Under the pieces are notes generated by a model. That model had not been told where the DNA came from, did not search any database, and worked only from the letters and a program-made list of their open reading frames with translations. From SIG480 sp045546975 (GTDB taxonomy: Bacteria > Bacillota > Clostridia > Oscillospirales > JAAYXM01), in the NCBI GenBank assembly GCA_045546975.1, contig JAZQDV010000008.1, positions 97,508 to 161,507 of the forward strand: 64,000 nt of DNA. Reading direction: 5' to 3'. This document shows, piece after piece, positions 17,040 through 25,103 of the stretch (positions are counted from its first letter, which is position 1; each line of letters starts with the position of its first letter). A program made the position numbers and the translations under genes.

Positions 17040-18866
17040 TTAGTCTACCTGTGTGTAGTCCGCATCAACGACGTTGTCGTCGTTCGGAGCACCTGCACCT
17101 GCATCTGTACCCTGAGCCTGAGCCTGTGCCTCTGCTGCCTGCTTGTAGAGCTTTTCGGAAATCTCATAGAACTTCTTTGTGAGGGCCTCTGTCTGTGTCT
17201 TGATGGCCTCAGTATCCGTACCTTTGAGAGTCTCCTTGAGTTTTTCAAGCTCTGCGTTTACGCCTGCTTTTTCCTCTTCAGTTACCTTGTCACCGAGGTC
17301 AGCAAGTGTCTTTTCTGTCTGGTAGACCATCTGGTCTGCGTTGTTTCTTACGTCTACCTCTTCACGGCGCTTTTTGTCCTCTTCGGAGAACTGCTCTGCT
17401 TCCTTTATTGCCTTATCAATATCCTCTTTTGAGAGGTTTGTTGAAGAAGTAATTGTGATGTTCTGCTCCTTACCTGTGCCGAGGTCCTTTGCCTTTACGT
17501 TTACAATACCGTCAGCATCGATGTCAAAGGAAACCTCAATCTGCGGAACTCCACGCGGAGCTGCAGCGATTCCGTCAAGGTGGAAGCGGCCGAGAGTCTT
17601 GTTATATGCTGCCATTTCGCGCTCGCCCTGGAGAACGTGTACCTCAACGGAGGTCTGGTTGTCAGCAGCGGTTGAGAATATCTGGCTCTTGTTTGTCGGG
17701 ATTGTTGTGTTTCTCTCAATGAGCTTTGTGAAAACGCCGCCCATTGTCTCGATACCGAGAGAGAGGGGAGTAACGTCGAGGAGAAGGATATCCTTTACGT
17801 CTCCTGCAAGAACGCCACCCTGGATAGCTGCGCCCATTGCGACACACTCGTCAGGGTTGATGCCCTTGAACGGTTCTTTGCCTGTGTAGTTCTTAACTGC
17901 ATCGGAAACTGCGGGGATACGTGTTGAACCGCCGACGAGGAGCACCTTTGAAAGGTCGCTGGGTGAGAGATTTGCGTCGCTCATTGCCTGACGAACAGGT
18001 ACCATTGTGCTGTCGACAAGGTCTGCGGTAAGCTCGTTGAACTTTGCTCTTGTAAGCGTGAGCTCGAGGTGCTTCGGGCCTGTTGCGTCTGCTGTGATAT
18101 ACGGAAGGCTGATGTTTGTGCTCATAACGCCCGAGAGCTCAATCTTTGCCTTTTCTGCCGCCTCGCGAATTCTCTGCATTGCCATCTTGTCGCCTGCGAT
18201 GTCAACGCCCTGGTCCTTCTTAAACTCTGCTACCATCCACTTTGCAACGCGGTCGTCAAAGTCGTCACCGCCGAGACGGTTGTTACCTGCAGTTGCAAGA
18301 ACCTCTACAACACCGTCGCCGATTTCAAGGATAGAAACGTCGAATGTGCCGCCGCCGAGGTCGTAAATCATAATCTTCTGGTCTGATTCCTTATCAAGAC
18401 CGTATGCAAGAGCTGCAGCTGTCGGCTCGTTTACTATACGGAGAACCTCAAGACCTGCAATCTTGCCTGCGTCCTTTGTTGCCTGACGCTGGCTGTCTGT
18501 GAAGTATGCGGGAACGGTGATAACCGCCTGGGTTACCTTTGAACCGAGGAAGGACTCAGCATCCGCCTTGAGCTTCTGGAGAACCATTGCGGAAATCTCC
18601 TGCGGTGAGTATGCCTTGCCGTCGATGTTTACCTTATAGTCAGAGCCCATCTCACGCTTGATTGATGAGATTGTGCGGTCGGGGTTTGTAACAGCCTGAC
18701 GCTTTGCTACCTGACCTATGATTCTCTCGCCGTCTTTTGAAAAAGCAACGACGGACGGGGTTGTTCTTGCACCCTCAGCGTTTACGAGAACGGTGGGTTC
18801 GCCACCCTCCATAACTGCAACGCATGAATTTGTTGTACCTAAGTCAATACCAATGATTTTAGACAT
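17040..18866 (-). CDS. dnaK: Chaperone DnaK (Hsp70)
   Basis: ATP-dependent protein-folding chaperone. The 608-residue protein has the family's start IIGIDLGTTNSCVAVMEGG and the shorter Gram-positive nucleotide-binding domain. It carries IYDLGGGTFDVSILEIGDGV and LLVGGSTRIPAV motifs, the interdomain linker LLLDVTPLSLGIETMGG near residue 360, and an acidic C-terminal tail (DDNVVDADYTQVD). It is third gene of hrcA-grpE-dnaK-dnaJ under CIRCE control. The grpE-dnaK gap carries the largest copy of the repeat element. Confidence 0.98.
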   Translation of the reverse strand: MSKIIGIDLGTTNSCVAVMEGGEPTVLVNAEGARTTPSVVAFSKDGERIIGQVAKRQAVTNPDRTISSIKREMGSDYKVNIDGKAYSPQEISAMVLQKLKADAESFLGSKVTQAVITVPAYFTDSQRQATKDAGKIAGLEVLRIVNEPTAAALAYGLDKESDQKIMIYDLGGGTFDVSILEIGDGVVEVLATAGNNRLGGDDFDDRVAKWMVAEFKKDQGVDIAGDKMAMQRIREAAEKAKIELSGVMSTNISLPYITADATGPKHLELTLTRAKFNELTADLVDSTMVPVRQAMSDANLSPSDLSKVLLVGGSTRIPAVSDAVKNYTGKEPFKGINPDECVAMGAAIQGGVLAGDVKDILLLDVTPLSLGIETMGGVFTKLIERNTTIPTNKSQIFSTAADNQTSVEVHVLQGEREMAAYNKTLGRFHLDGIAAAPRGVPQIEVSFDIDADGIVNVKAKDLGTGKEQNITITSSTNLSKEDIDKAIKEAEQFSEEDKKRREEVDVRNNADQMVYQTEKTLADLGDKVTEEEKAGVNAELEKLKETLKGTDTEAIKTQTEALTKKFYEISEKLYKQAAEAQAQAQGTDAGAGAPNDDNVVDADYTQVD

Positions 18867-18886
18867 AATTTTTCTCCTTCTTTTAT

Positions 18887-19005
18887 AATGCAGAATGCAA
18901 AGTGCATAATGCAGAATTTTGGTGAAACCGCATTGCGGTTTCGATTAAACTTACATATTTGTCTGCAGAACCGAATTTTGCATTTTGAATTCTGAATTCT
19001 GCATT
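18887..19005. repeat. Short TIR element, copy 2 (grpE-dnaK gap), full length
   Basis: A 119-base element with perfect 10-bp terminal inverted repeats AATGCAGAAT (18887-18896) and ATTCTGCATT (18996-19005). Inside are further AATGC/GCATT half-repeats and a perfect hairpin GAAACCGC-ATT-GCGGTTTC (18924-18942). The 19005 end abuts the hairpin at 19006-19027. It encodes nothing and looks like a small non-autonomous palindromic element. It shares an almost identical left 30 bases with copy 3. Confidence 0.75.
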
Positions 19006-19027
19006 GTCGCAAATTTTAATTTGCGAC
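19006..19027. other. Perfect 22-base palindrome spanning the grpE stop codon
   Basis: GTCGCAAATT and its complement AATTTGCGAC sit around a two-base centre that includes part of the TAA stop. The last grpE codons are thus mirrored after the stop. No T run follows; the TIR element begins directly. Confidence 0.8.
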
Positions 19028-19549
19028 CTTTACCATTGCGGGACGTATTACACGCTCGCCGCACTTCATACCCTTCTGGAACACCTCTGAAACGGTATTC
19101 TCACCAAAGTTCTCGTTTTCCTCGTGCATAACTGCGTTGTGGAAGTTGGGGTCAAAACTCTCGCCGACAGGTGAGATAATCTCAACCTTGAGCTTTTCAA
19201 GAATATCGCAAAAGCCTGCGAAAATGAGTTCGACTCCCTTTTTATAATTCTCGTCAGTCGTCTCGTTTCCAACGGCGCGCTCAAGATTATCGTAAACCGA
19301 GAGGAATGTGCCGATTGTCGCGGACGCTGCATCGCCGTAAAGCGTTTCCCTTTCCTTTGCCGTACGTTTTCTGAAATTGTCATACTCTGCGGCAAGGCGA
19401 AGGTATTTGTCATTGAGCTCCTTTATTTCAAGCTCTTTCTTTTCAAGCTCTGAAAGCTCCGTGGCTTTTTCTTCCTCGACTGCCGTTTCCTTTACCTCTT
19501 CCGCCGCGGTCTCTTTTGCCGCATTGTCTTTCTTTTCTGCCATGTCCAA
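19016..19549 (-). CDS. grpE: Nucleotide exchange factor GrpE
   Basis: Releases ADP from DnaK. The 177-residue protein has an acidic, Lys/Glu-rich N-terminal coiled coil (to about residue 60), then the GrpE core RLAAEYDNFRKRTAKE, GFCDILEKLKVE and the beta-domain ending MKCGERVIRPAMVKVAN. The frame starts at a TTG six bases after GGAGG; the ATG at 19543 (MAEKK) is an equally possible start 12 bases from that site. It is second in the heat-shock operon, 11 bases after hrcA. Confidence 0.95.
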   Translation of the reverse strand: MDMAEKKDNAAKETAAEEVKETAVEEEKATELSELEKKELEIKELNDKYLRLAAEYDNFRKRTAKERETLYGDAASATIGTFLSVYDNLERAVGNETTDENYKKGVELIFAGFCDILEKLKVEIISPVGESFDPNFHNAVMHEENENFGENTVSEVFQKGMKCGERVIRPAMVKVAN

Positions 19550-19560
19550 GGACTTCCTCC

Positions 19561-20613
19561 TTATATATCGTTAAAGAACGAATCTTTTAATAACTTGTTA
19601 AAGCCTGCTATGAAGTAGTTTAAGTTTGCCGCGACCTTTGCATAATCCATACGTCTCGGACCGACAATGCCGATTGCACCCTTTCTGTTTTTGCCAAGGT
19701 CATACGTACCGTAGACTATTCCCGCGTCGCGCAGCGGCTCGTCGCTGTTTTCCGTACCGATTGAGAAGTGTATCTGCTCAGGGTCCTCTGCTGCGAGGTG
19801 TTCTTTTGCGTGGCGGATAACCCCTTCCTTATCGGTAAGGTAATTGAGAAGCTCACGCGCCTTTTCGGGGTCGCGGTACTCAGGATGATTCAGGATTCTT
19901 GAAATGCCGTCGACATAAACGTCTCCGCTGAGGTTTTCGCAGAGCACCTCACCGGCAAAGTCGCACACCTCACCGATAAGCTCCGAAAGTCCTCCCGCCG
20001 CATAAGCCGCGCGCTTTATGAGTGAAATCGGTATTTCATCGGGCGTGAGGTTTGTAAAGTTTTCATTGAGCAGCTTTACAACAACTGCGATTTCCTCTTC
20101 CGTCGGAGAGACATTGAGCTTTATTCTCTTGTTGCGGACACTTCCTGAGTTCGTGACAATAACCGCGATTGCAGTCTGACGGTCTATGAGGAAAACGTCA
20201 AACTTCTTCACCGTTTCGGATGTGGTTTCCGGCATTACCATATAAGTAGTATAATTCGTAAGGTGAGAAACCATTCTTCCAAACTCGCGTACCATACGCT
20301 CAAGCTCACGCATCTGGGTTTTGAGCGCGACGTTTATCGCCTCCGTCTCTGTTGTCGTAAGCGCGTAGTTCTGCATAAGCTCGTTTACGTAAAGGCGATA
20401 TCCCGCAGTAGAGGGGATTCGTCCTGCAGATACGTGCGGTTGCTCGAGGTATCCAAGCTCCTCAAGCTCTGACATTTCGTTTCTGATAGTTGCCGGCGAA
20501 ACATCAAGCCGCCCACGTGACGCAATAATCTTTGACCCGACAGGCTCTGCGTTTTCGATATACTCGTCTATAACAGCCTTGAGTATTCTCTTTTTTCTGT
20601 CGCTTAAGCTCAA
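19561..20613 (-). CDS. hrcA: Heat-inducible transcription repressor HrcA
   Basis: Represses class I heat-shock genes by binding CIRCE. The protein has an N-terminal winged helix (SDRKKRILKAVIDEYIENAEPVGSK, then VSPATIRNEMSELEELGYLEQPHVSAGRIPS) and the C-terminal GAF-like dimer domain. I choose the TTG at 20613, five bases after GGAGGTG, giving MSLSDRKKRIL and 350 residues. The longer open frame starts at 20643 inside the CIRCE operator, which is unlikely. It is first in its operon and autoregulated. Confidence 0.95.
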   Translation of the reverse strand: MSLSDRKKRILKAVIDEYIENAEPVGSKIIASRGRLDVSPATIRNEMSELEELGYLEQPHVSAGRIPSTAGYRLYVNELMQNYALTTTETEAINVALKTQMRELERMVREFGRMVSHLTNYTTYMVMPETTSETVKKFDVFLIDRQTAIAVIVTNSGSVRNKRIKLNVSPTEEEIAVVVKLLNENFTNLTPDEIPISLIKRAAYAAGGLSELIGEVCDFAGEVLCENLSGDVYVDGISRILNHPEYRDPEKARELLNYLTDKEGVIRHAKEHLAAEDPEQIHFSIGTENSDEPLRDAGIVYGTYDLGKNRKGAIGIVGPRRMDYAKVAANLNYFIAGFNKLLKDSFFNDI

Positions 20614-20636
20614 GCTCTCACCTCCGAGGTTTTCGT

Positions 20637-20663
20637 TTAGCACTCAACACTCCCGAGTGCTAA
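20637..20663. promoter_or_regulatory. CIRCE operator (HrcA binding site)
   Basis: Exact consensus TTAGCACTC, nine-base spacer, GAGTGCTAA. It lies between the promoter and the hrcA start, as expected for heat-shock control of hrcA-grpE-dnaK-dnaJ. Confidence 0.98.
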
Positions 20664-20668
20664 TTTAT

Positions 20669-20696
20669 ATTTTACTCATTTTTTATTTGTTGTCAA
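20669..20696 (-). promoter_or_regulatory. Promoter of the hrcA-grpE-dnaK-dnaJ operon
   Basis: Minus strand: -35 TTGACA (20691-20696), 16-bp spacer, -10 TAAAAT (20669-20674), immediately upstream of CIRCE. Confidence 0.88.
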
Positions 20697-20802
20697 TACA
20701 CTTTTTTGAAAAAATAACAGTTTTTTAATATTTAGAGCTGTTGTAGGGTGTTTTTTCGTCAAAAATCTGTTTATTTCAAACCTTCGGTTATGTAAATTTT
20801 TG

Positions 20803-20873
20803 GGTCGGTTTTTAGCACTCGTGGGGTCGGTTTGTTAAAAAACACGGTCGGTTAACCAAAATTTGGGTGCGGT
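20803..20873 (+). repeat. Four GGTCGGTT-like direct repeats at about 21-bp spacing
   Basis: GGTCGGTT occurs at 20803, 20825 and 20846, with a degenerate GGTGCGGT at 20866. Spacings are 22, 21 and 20 bases, about two helical turns, so the units face the same side of the helix. They lie in the roughly 300-base gap between the divergent hrcA and pyridoxal kinase-like genes, 63 bases upstream of the latter's -35 box. The rest of this gap is AT-rich and shows no open frame or structured RNA that I recognise. Confidence 0.6.
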
Positions 20874-20935
20874 CACACCTCTTTTCGTGCAAATTTTGAT
20901 TTTTCTCGGTCTTTGGGGAAAGTTTGCATTTGTTC

Positions 20936-20964
20936 TTGATAAATTTTGGGGTATGTTGTATAAT
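20936..20964 (+). promoter_or_regulatory. Promoter of the pyridoxal kinase/ECF unit
   Basis: -35 TTGATA (20936-20941), 17-bp spacer, -10 TATAAT (20959-20964). Start of transcription would be near 20971 and the ribosome site GGAGGTG follows at about 20980. Confidence 0.85.
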
Positions 20965-20993
20965 TAGCACGTAAAAAACGGAGGTGAAGGCAA

Positions 20994-21827
20994 ATGGCGT
21001 GTCACGAGCTTAAAAATTGCGCAGTTATAAATGACTTATCCGGCTTTGGCAGATGTGCGCTTAATATTTCCATGCCTGTTATGAGCGCGCTCGGTGTCCG
21101 CACGCTTCCTGCACCCACCGCCGTACTTTCAAACCACACAGGTTTTTCGGAGTACTACTTTTCCGACCTCACAGACGGTATGAGTGAGTATTTTTCAGCG
21201 TGGAAAAAGCTCGGTCTTACCTTTGACGGTATATATACGGGCTTTCTCGGCAGTGAGCGCCAGGTGGAAATCATCTCTTCATTTATAAAAGAAGCGAAAA
21301 GGGGAGGGACCCTCCTTTTTGTCGACCCCGTTATGGGCGACGGAGGAAGCCTCTATACTACATACACAGAATCTTTGGTTTTGCGTATGCGCTCGCTTAT
21401 CTCGGGTGCGGACGTCATAACCCCGAATCTGACCGAGGCGTGTTTTTTGGCAGACGTTCCGTATGCGGACATGGAAAACGCAACGGACAGTGAGTTGTTG
21501 TCCCTTGCGCGTAAGCTCTGCTCCCTCGGTGCAAAGCGCGCAGTCATCACGGGTATCCGTCGCGGCGCGAAGGTTTGCAATTATGTCTGTGACTCTCTTC
21601 TCGGCAAAACCTTTATCGTCTCTTCAAAATATGTAGGCGGTGAGTTTTGCGGCGCAGGTGATATCTTCACCTCACTTATCGCAGGATATATGTTAAAGGG
21701 TAAATCCTTTAAGTCGGCAATTTCCCGCGCATCAAAATTTTTATCGCGCGCGGCACGGCTTTCGCTCGAGCTTCACGTTTCACCGACTGACGGAATAGCC
21801 TTTGAACCGATTCTAAATAAAATATAG
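20994..21827 (+). CDS. Pyridoxal/pyridoxamine kinase-like protein (PdxY/PdxK family)
   Basis: Ribokinase-fold vitamin B6 kinase, phosphorylating pyridoxal or pyridoxine to the 5'-phosphate. The 277-residue protein shows INDLSGFGRCALNISMPVMSALGV at the N-terminus, VDPVMGDGG near residue 113, ITPNLTEACFL near 143, and the GAGDIFTSL anion-hole and catalytic Asp near residue 222. A thiamine-type HMP kinase is a less likely reading because VMGDGG and the N-terminal pattern fit PdxY. The ECF S-component gene 12 bases downstream supports a vitamin salvage role. Confidence 0.87.
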   Translation: MACHELKNCAVINDLSGFGRCALNISMPVMSALGVRTLPAPTAVLSNHTGFSEYYFSDLTDGMSEYFSAWKKLGLTFDGIYTGFLGSERQVEIISSFIKEAKRGGTLLFVDPVMGDGGSLYTTYTESLVLRMRSLISGADVITPNLTEACFLADVPYADMENATDSELLSLARKLCSLGAKRAVITGIRRGAKVCNYVCDSLLGKTFIVSSKYVGGEFCGAGDIFTSLIAGYMLKGKSFKSAISRASKFLSRAARLSLELHVSPTDGIAFEPILNKI

Positions 21828-21839
21828 GAGGCATTCATT

Positions 21840-22307
21840 ATGTCAAAACGCATCAAGTATCTCGTAACAGCAGCTCTCTTTGCAGCACTTGTCACCGTCT
21901 GCACAAAGTTTACGTCCATCCCGCTCTTCGGTGGTGTCGGTTACGTCCACGTTGGAGACACATTCGTTTATCTTGCTGCGGCGTTTCTTCCCATGCCGTA
22001 TCCGATTTTTGCAGCAGCAATAGGCGGTCTTCTTGCGGACATTCTTTCGGGATATGCAGTATACGCGCTTCCTACCGCAATCATTAAGGGCCTTATGGCA
22101 CTCGCCATTGCAACGCAGAAGAAATATGTAGGTCTCATCTCTGCGTGGGTTATCCTCGTTGCGGGCTACTACATAACAGAGCTCATCATTTACAGAAGCT
22201 TTGTCGTTCCGCTTCCGGGACTTTTATGGAACTCGGTTCAAGCGCTTGTATCGTCCGTCTGCTTCCTGTTCCTCTACACCGCAATCAAACCCCATATAAA
22301 GAAATAG
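21840..22307 (+). CDS. ECF transporter substrate-binding (S) component, probably for vitamin B6
   Basis: A 155-residue, roughly six-helix membrane protein: the N-terminal KRIKYLVTAALFAALVTVCTKF contains the AAxxxA-like helix that contacts EcfT. LGGVGYVHVGD-type and PIFAAAIGGLLADILSGYAVYALPTAIIKGLMAL stretches are typical of S-components. The substrate is inferred to be pyridoxine or a relative from the kinase gene directly upstream, as predicted for PdxU-type proteins. The energising EcfA/A'/T genes are not in the window. Confidence 0.82.
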   Translation: MSKRIKYLVTAALFAALVTVCTKFTSIPLFGGVGYVHVGDTFVYLAAAFLPMPYPIFAAAIGGLLADILSGYAVYALPTAIIKGLMALAIATQKKYVGLISAWVILVAGYYITELIIYRSFVVPLPGLLWNSVQALVSSVCFLFLYTAIKPHIKK

Positions 22308-22308
22308 C

Positions 22309-22343
22309 AAACATCCGCTAAGCTGCGCAGCTTGGCGGATGTT
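22309..22343. terminator. Bidirectional terminator between the ECF gene and the XRE membrane gene
   Basis: Arms AACATCCGCTAAGCTG and CAGCTTGGCGGATGTT with one wobble pair and a two-base loop, flanked by A and T runs. It serves the convergent genes ending at 22307 and 22350. Confidence 0.9.
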
Positions 22344-22349
22344 TTACTA

Positions 22350-22952
22350 TTATTTATTCCGTTTTATTCTCGACCACATCAGGATTATTATCTGTCCCGG
22401 AATACCGAGAAGCAAGAAAAGTCTTACATTGATGCCCCCTATTGCAAGGAGCGAAATGTAAATTGACACGAGCGTCGACCACATCAGAAGCGAAACTATG
22501 AAGAAGTTCCGCCTTGTGTTAAACCACACTGAGTTCAGCACAAGCCACACTATGAACGTGACCGGCAGGGCGTATAGAAACGAAAGCCAGTGCAAGTCGT
22601 CTGTCCATGCCTTGAAGTAGTCGCCTATAACAAAGGCAAACAATGCAATAAGCCACACAAGTGTGATTGACATTCCCGTTATAAAGCCGTGGTTCTGCAT
22701 TTTTACGCGCAAAACATCCGAAAGGCTTTTCTTCTTTTTATGCTCTGCTTCAAGTAGATAGTCCACCGTGACAGAAAAAAGGTCGGCGATTTCCTTCAGC
22801 ACCGCGATATCGGGAACGGATTCGCCCCTCTCCCACTTTGAAACGGCTTTGTCGGAATAGTTGAGCTTTTCGGCAAGCTCAAACTGCGTCATTTCGCTCT
22901 GTCGTCTGAGCTCAGCAATATTTTTTGCAATAATAGCCTTTAAGTCTTCCAT
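22350..22952 (-). CDS. XRE-family transcriptional regulator with four membrane helices
   Basis: The N-terminus is a Cro/CI-type helix-turn-helix (IAKNIAELRRQSEMTQFELAEKLNYSDKAVSKWERGESVPDIAVLKEIADLF). A basic linker (EHKKKKS) and about four membrane helices follow to the end. Such anchored XRE proteins are common in Firmicutes and their signals are unknown. I start at the ATG at 22952 (MEDLKAII, AAGGGA upstream), giving 200 residues. The longer open frame runs into the 3' end of the preceding gene. It may be cotranscribed with the lyase operon upstream. Confidence 0.85.
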   Translation of the reverse strand: MEDLKAIIAKNIAELRRQSEMTQFELAEKLNYSDKAVSKWERGESVPDIAVLKEIADLFSVTVDYLLEAEHKKKKSLSDVLRVKMQNHGFITGMSITLVWLIALFAFVIGDYFKAWTDDLHWLSFLYALPVTFIVWLVLNSVWFNTRRNFFIVSLLMWSTLVSIYISLLAIGGINVRLFLLLGIPGQIIILMWSRIKRNK

Positions 22953-22983
22953 ATTAAGTCCCTTTTCTCTAAAATAAGAGGAA

Positions 22984-24054
22984 TCAGCGGACATTTGCCT
23001 TCCATTCATCAATGTGAGCTGCAATAAACGCATCGTCGTTTAAGTGCGGGTACTTTTCCTGAATGCGATTAAGCTCCTCAAGCTGACCCTCGGAAAGTGT
23101 TTCGTCGGGATTTAAGCAGTAGATGTTGTTCATAAGTCCCTGGCGGCGAAGAATCTCATGGAGACCTGCGATGCAGCCGCTGAAGTTGTGTGCGGTATCA
23201 AAGAATGCGCTGTTTGTGTCAGTAACCTCTGCAGCAAGTGTGAGAAGCTCTGCAGAAACGGTAGCGTTATCCTTTTCCGCCTTTACCTTATCAAAAATCT
23301 CAACAGCCTTCTTTGTCCATACTGACCAGTGACCGAGCAACCCTCCGTCAAAGCCCTTGACAATCTTCTTGCCATTCTTCTCAAAGCTGTACTTTGTGAG
23401 AAGGTCAATAACGATGTTGTCGTCGTTACCTGTATATAAGGTGATGTCGTCACATCTGTCAGAAAGTGATGCTGCGCGGACAACGTCAAGAGTTGTGTAT
23501 CTGTTAAACGACGCGCACTTGATTGCAACAACATTATCTATTGCGCAAACTCTTTCCCAGTAATTGTAGCTAAACATTCTGCCGCCACAAGCAGTCTGGA
23601 GATAGAAGCCGATAACGGGCATTACCTTTGCAACAGCCTCTGTGCGCTCTATCATATAGTCCTCGCTCATATCGTTGAGTCCGCCCGGACTTAAGAGAAC
23701 AGCGTCAAAGCCGTACTTCTTTGCAAGCTCGGCCTCAGCTACTGCCTGCTCGATCTTTCCGCACACACCTGCTACCTTAACGATAACGGTGTTGTTCTTT
23801 TTCTCGAACTTATCTATTTCCTCGGAAACAATTTTGAGCACCGGCTCAAAAAGTGCAATCTCAGGCTTGCGAATCTCAAACTGTGTTGTGTGAACTGCTG
23901 TTGCAATACCGCCAACTCCACAGTTTAAGTAGTAATTCATAAGAAGTCTCTGGCCCTTTTCGTCAAACTTTCTGTTTTCGTCAAGGGCAAGGGGTGTTGC
24001 AGGGATAACTGTTCCCGCCTTAAGTTTATTGAGTGCGACAATATGTCTGTCCAT
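22984..24054 (-). CDS. Dihydrodipicolinate synthase/N-acetylneuraminate lyase-family aldolase
   Basis: Class I aldolase of the DapA/NanA family. Counting from the ATG at 24054 (the TTG at 24069 precedes it and its next codons are the GGAGG ribosome site), the 356 residues include Schiff-base Lys179 in VVAIKCASFNRY and the catalytic Tyr151 in GFYLQTACGG. It is about 60 residues longer than DapA, with a C-terminal helical extension. It is last in an operon with serine dehydratase, an M20 hydrolase and a Rossmann protein. I infer it cleaves a sugar acid or amino-keto acid rather than making dipicolinate. Confidence 0.85.
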   Translation of the reverse strand: MDRHIVALNKLKAGTVIPATPLALDENRKFDEKGQRLLMNYYLNCGVGGIATAVHTTQFEIRKPEIALFEPVLKIVSEEIDKFEKKNNTVIVKVAGVCGKIEQAVAEAELAKKYGFDAVLLSPGGLNDMSEDYMIERTEAVAKVMPVIGFYLQTACGGRMFSYNYWERVCAIDNVVAIKCASFNRYTTLDVVRAASLSDRCDDITLYTGNDDNIVIDLLTKYSFEKNGKKIVKGFDGGLLGHWSVWTKKAVEIFDKVKAEKDNATVSAELLTLAAEVTDTNSAFFDTAHNFSGCIAGLHEILRRQGLMNNIYCLNPDETLSEGQLEELNRIQEKYPHLNDDAFIAAHIDEWKANVR

Positions 24055-24081
24055 AAGTTTAACCTCCAAGTATAATTAAGC

Positions 24082-25098
24082 TTAGTAGCTTCCTTTTCTC
24101 TCTTCGAAGTGGGTCGGCTTGTCAAGAGTTCTTCCACCGTCGAGGATGTACTCTGCCTGCCAACGGATGAGAGTCTTTACCGGTACTGACGGATAACCGA
24201 AAGTCTCCATTGCAAGAGAAGCGTCGTTAAGGTATGCGTCATTACCCGGCTCGTTTTCGAAAATCGGCTCTTTTCCGAGGTACTGACCAAGCTCGAGAGC
24301 AGCTTTCTTAATAGATACCGTCTCAGGTCCTGTTACGTTCATAATCTTTGCAGGAGCCTCAGCGTGGAGAAGACCGCGAAGCGCGATTTCGTTCGCACTG
24401 CCCTGCCAGATGAAGTTGAAGCAGGGAGTTGAAAGGCTTATCGGCTCACCGTTTAATATCTTTGTTGCGCAGTCGAAGAGAACGCCATAGCGGAGGTCAA
24501 CTGCGAAGTTGAGTCTGTAGATGAATATCTTTGTGCCGAATGTGTTTGCGGCATATTCAAATGCGCGCTCACGTGCAAGGCAGCTCATTGTGTACTCACC
24601 GATAGGACCTATCTTGTCACACTCACGGCAGCCGCCGTCAGAGAGCTTTACGATAGGATAGATGTTTCCTGATGAGAAAACAACGATGTTTGACTTCTTG
24701 AACTTGTCAGCTACAAATGCGGGGAGTGTTGAGTTCATTGCCCAGGTCTGCCACTCGTTGCCGTCTGTGCCGAACTTCTTACCTGCCATATAAATGACGT
24801 TTTCAACATCGGGAAGTGAGTAGAGCTTCTCCTTGTCGAGAAGGTCCATTGCGATAACCTCAATGCCGTTTGAAATCATAAGCTCGGTTGCAATCTTGTC
24901 GCTGCCTCTTGAAACGGCGATGACCTTCTTATCAACGCCTGCGCGCTTGATAGCGTTCTGTGCGAGTACGCAAAGTGTCGGGCCCATCTTACCGCCGGCG
25001 CCGAGCACCATGATATCACCCTTGATTTTCTTCATGTCCTCAACAAGTGCATCTGATGGGGTTGTCAAAAGCTCATTTAATTTCTCTTCTGTCCACAT
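24082..25098 (-). CDS. NAD-binding epimerase/dehydratase-like protein with altered catalytic motif
   Basis: Extended short-chain dehydrogenase fold. From the ATG at 25098 (GGAAAGGA nine bases upstream), 338 residues, with the dinucleotide loop VLGAGGKMGP at about 32-40 and FSSGNIY at 141-147. The usual YxxxK reads Y169-T-M-S-C173, so the catalytic lysine is absent, while Ser142-143 and Tyr169 remain. The last third has a sugar-binding-like WQGSANEIALRGLL. It lies between the M20 hydrolase and the DapA-family lyase. The lost lysine suggests altered chemistry or a binding role. Confidence 0.8.
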   Translation of the reverse strand: MWTEEKLNELLTTPSDALVEDMKKIKGDIMVLGAGGKMGPTLCVLAQNAIKRAGVDKKVIAVSRGSDKIATELMISNGIEVIAMDLLDKEKLYSLPDVENVIYMAGKKFGTDGNEWQTWAMNSTLPAFVADKFKKSNIVVFSSGNIYPIVKLSDGGCRECDKIGPIGEYTMSCLARERAFEYAANTFGTKIFIYRLNFAVDLRYGVLFDCATKILNGEPISLSTPCFNFIWQGSANEIALRGLLHAEAPAKIMNVTGPETVSIKKAALELGQYLGKEPIFENEPGNDAYLNDASLAMETFGYPSVPVKTLIRWQAEYILDGGRTLDKPTHFEERKGSY

Positions 25099-25103
25099 AA
25101 TTA

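Noticed and set aside
18887..19005. Possible riboswitch or small RNA between grpE and dnaK
   Set aside because: The structure is explained by the TIR element shared with the pyrF-pyrE gap, and no known riboswitch motif is present.
20813..20821. Second CIRCE half-site TAGCACTC
   Set aside because: Only one arm is present and no inverted partner lies at the right distance.
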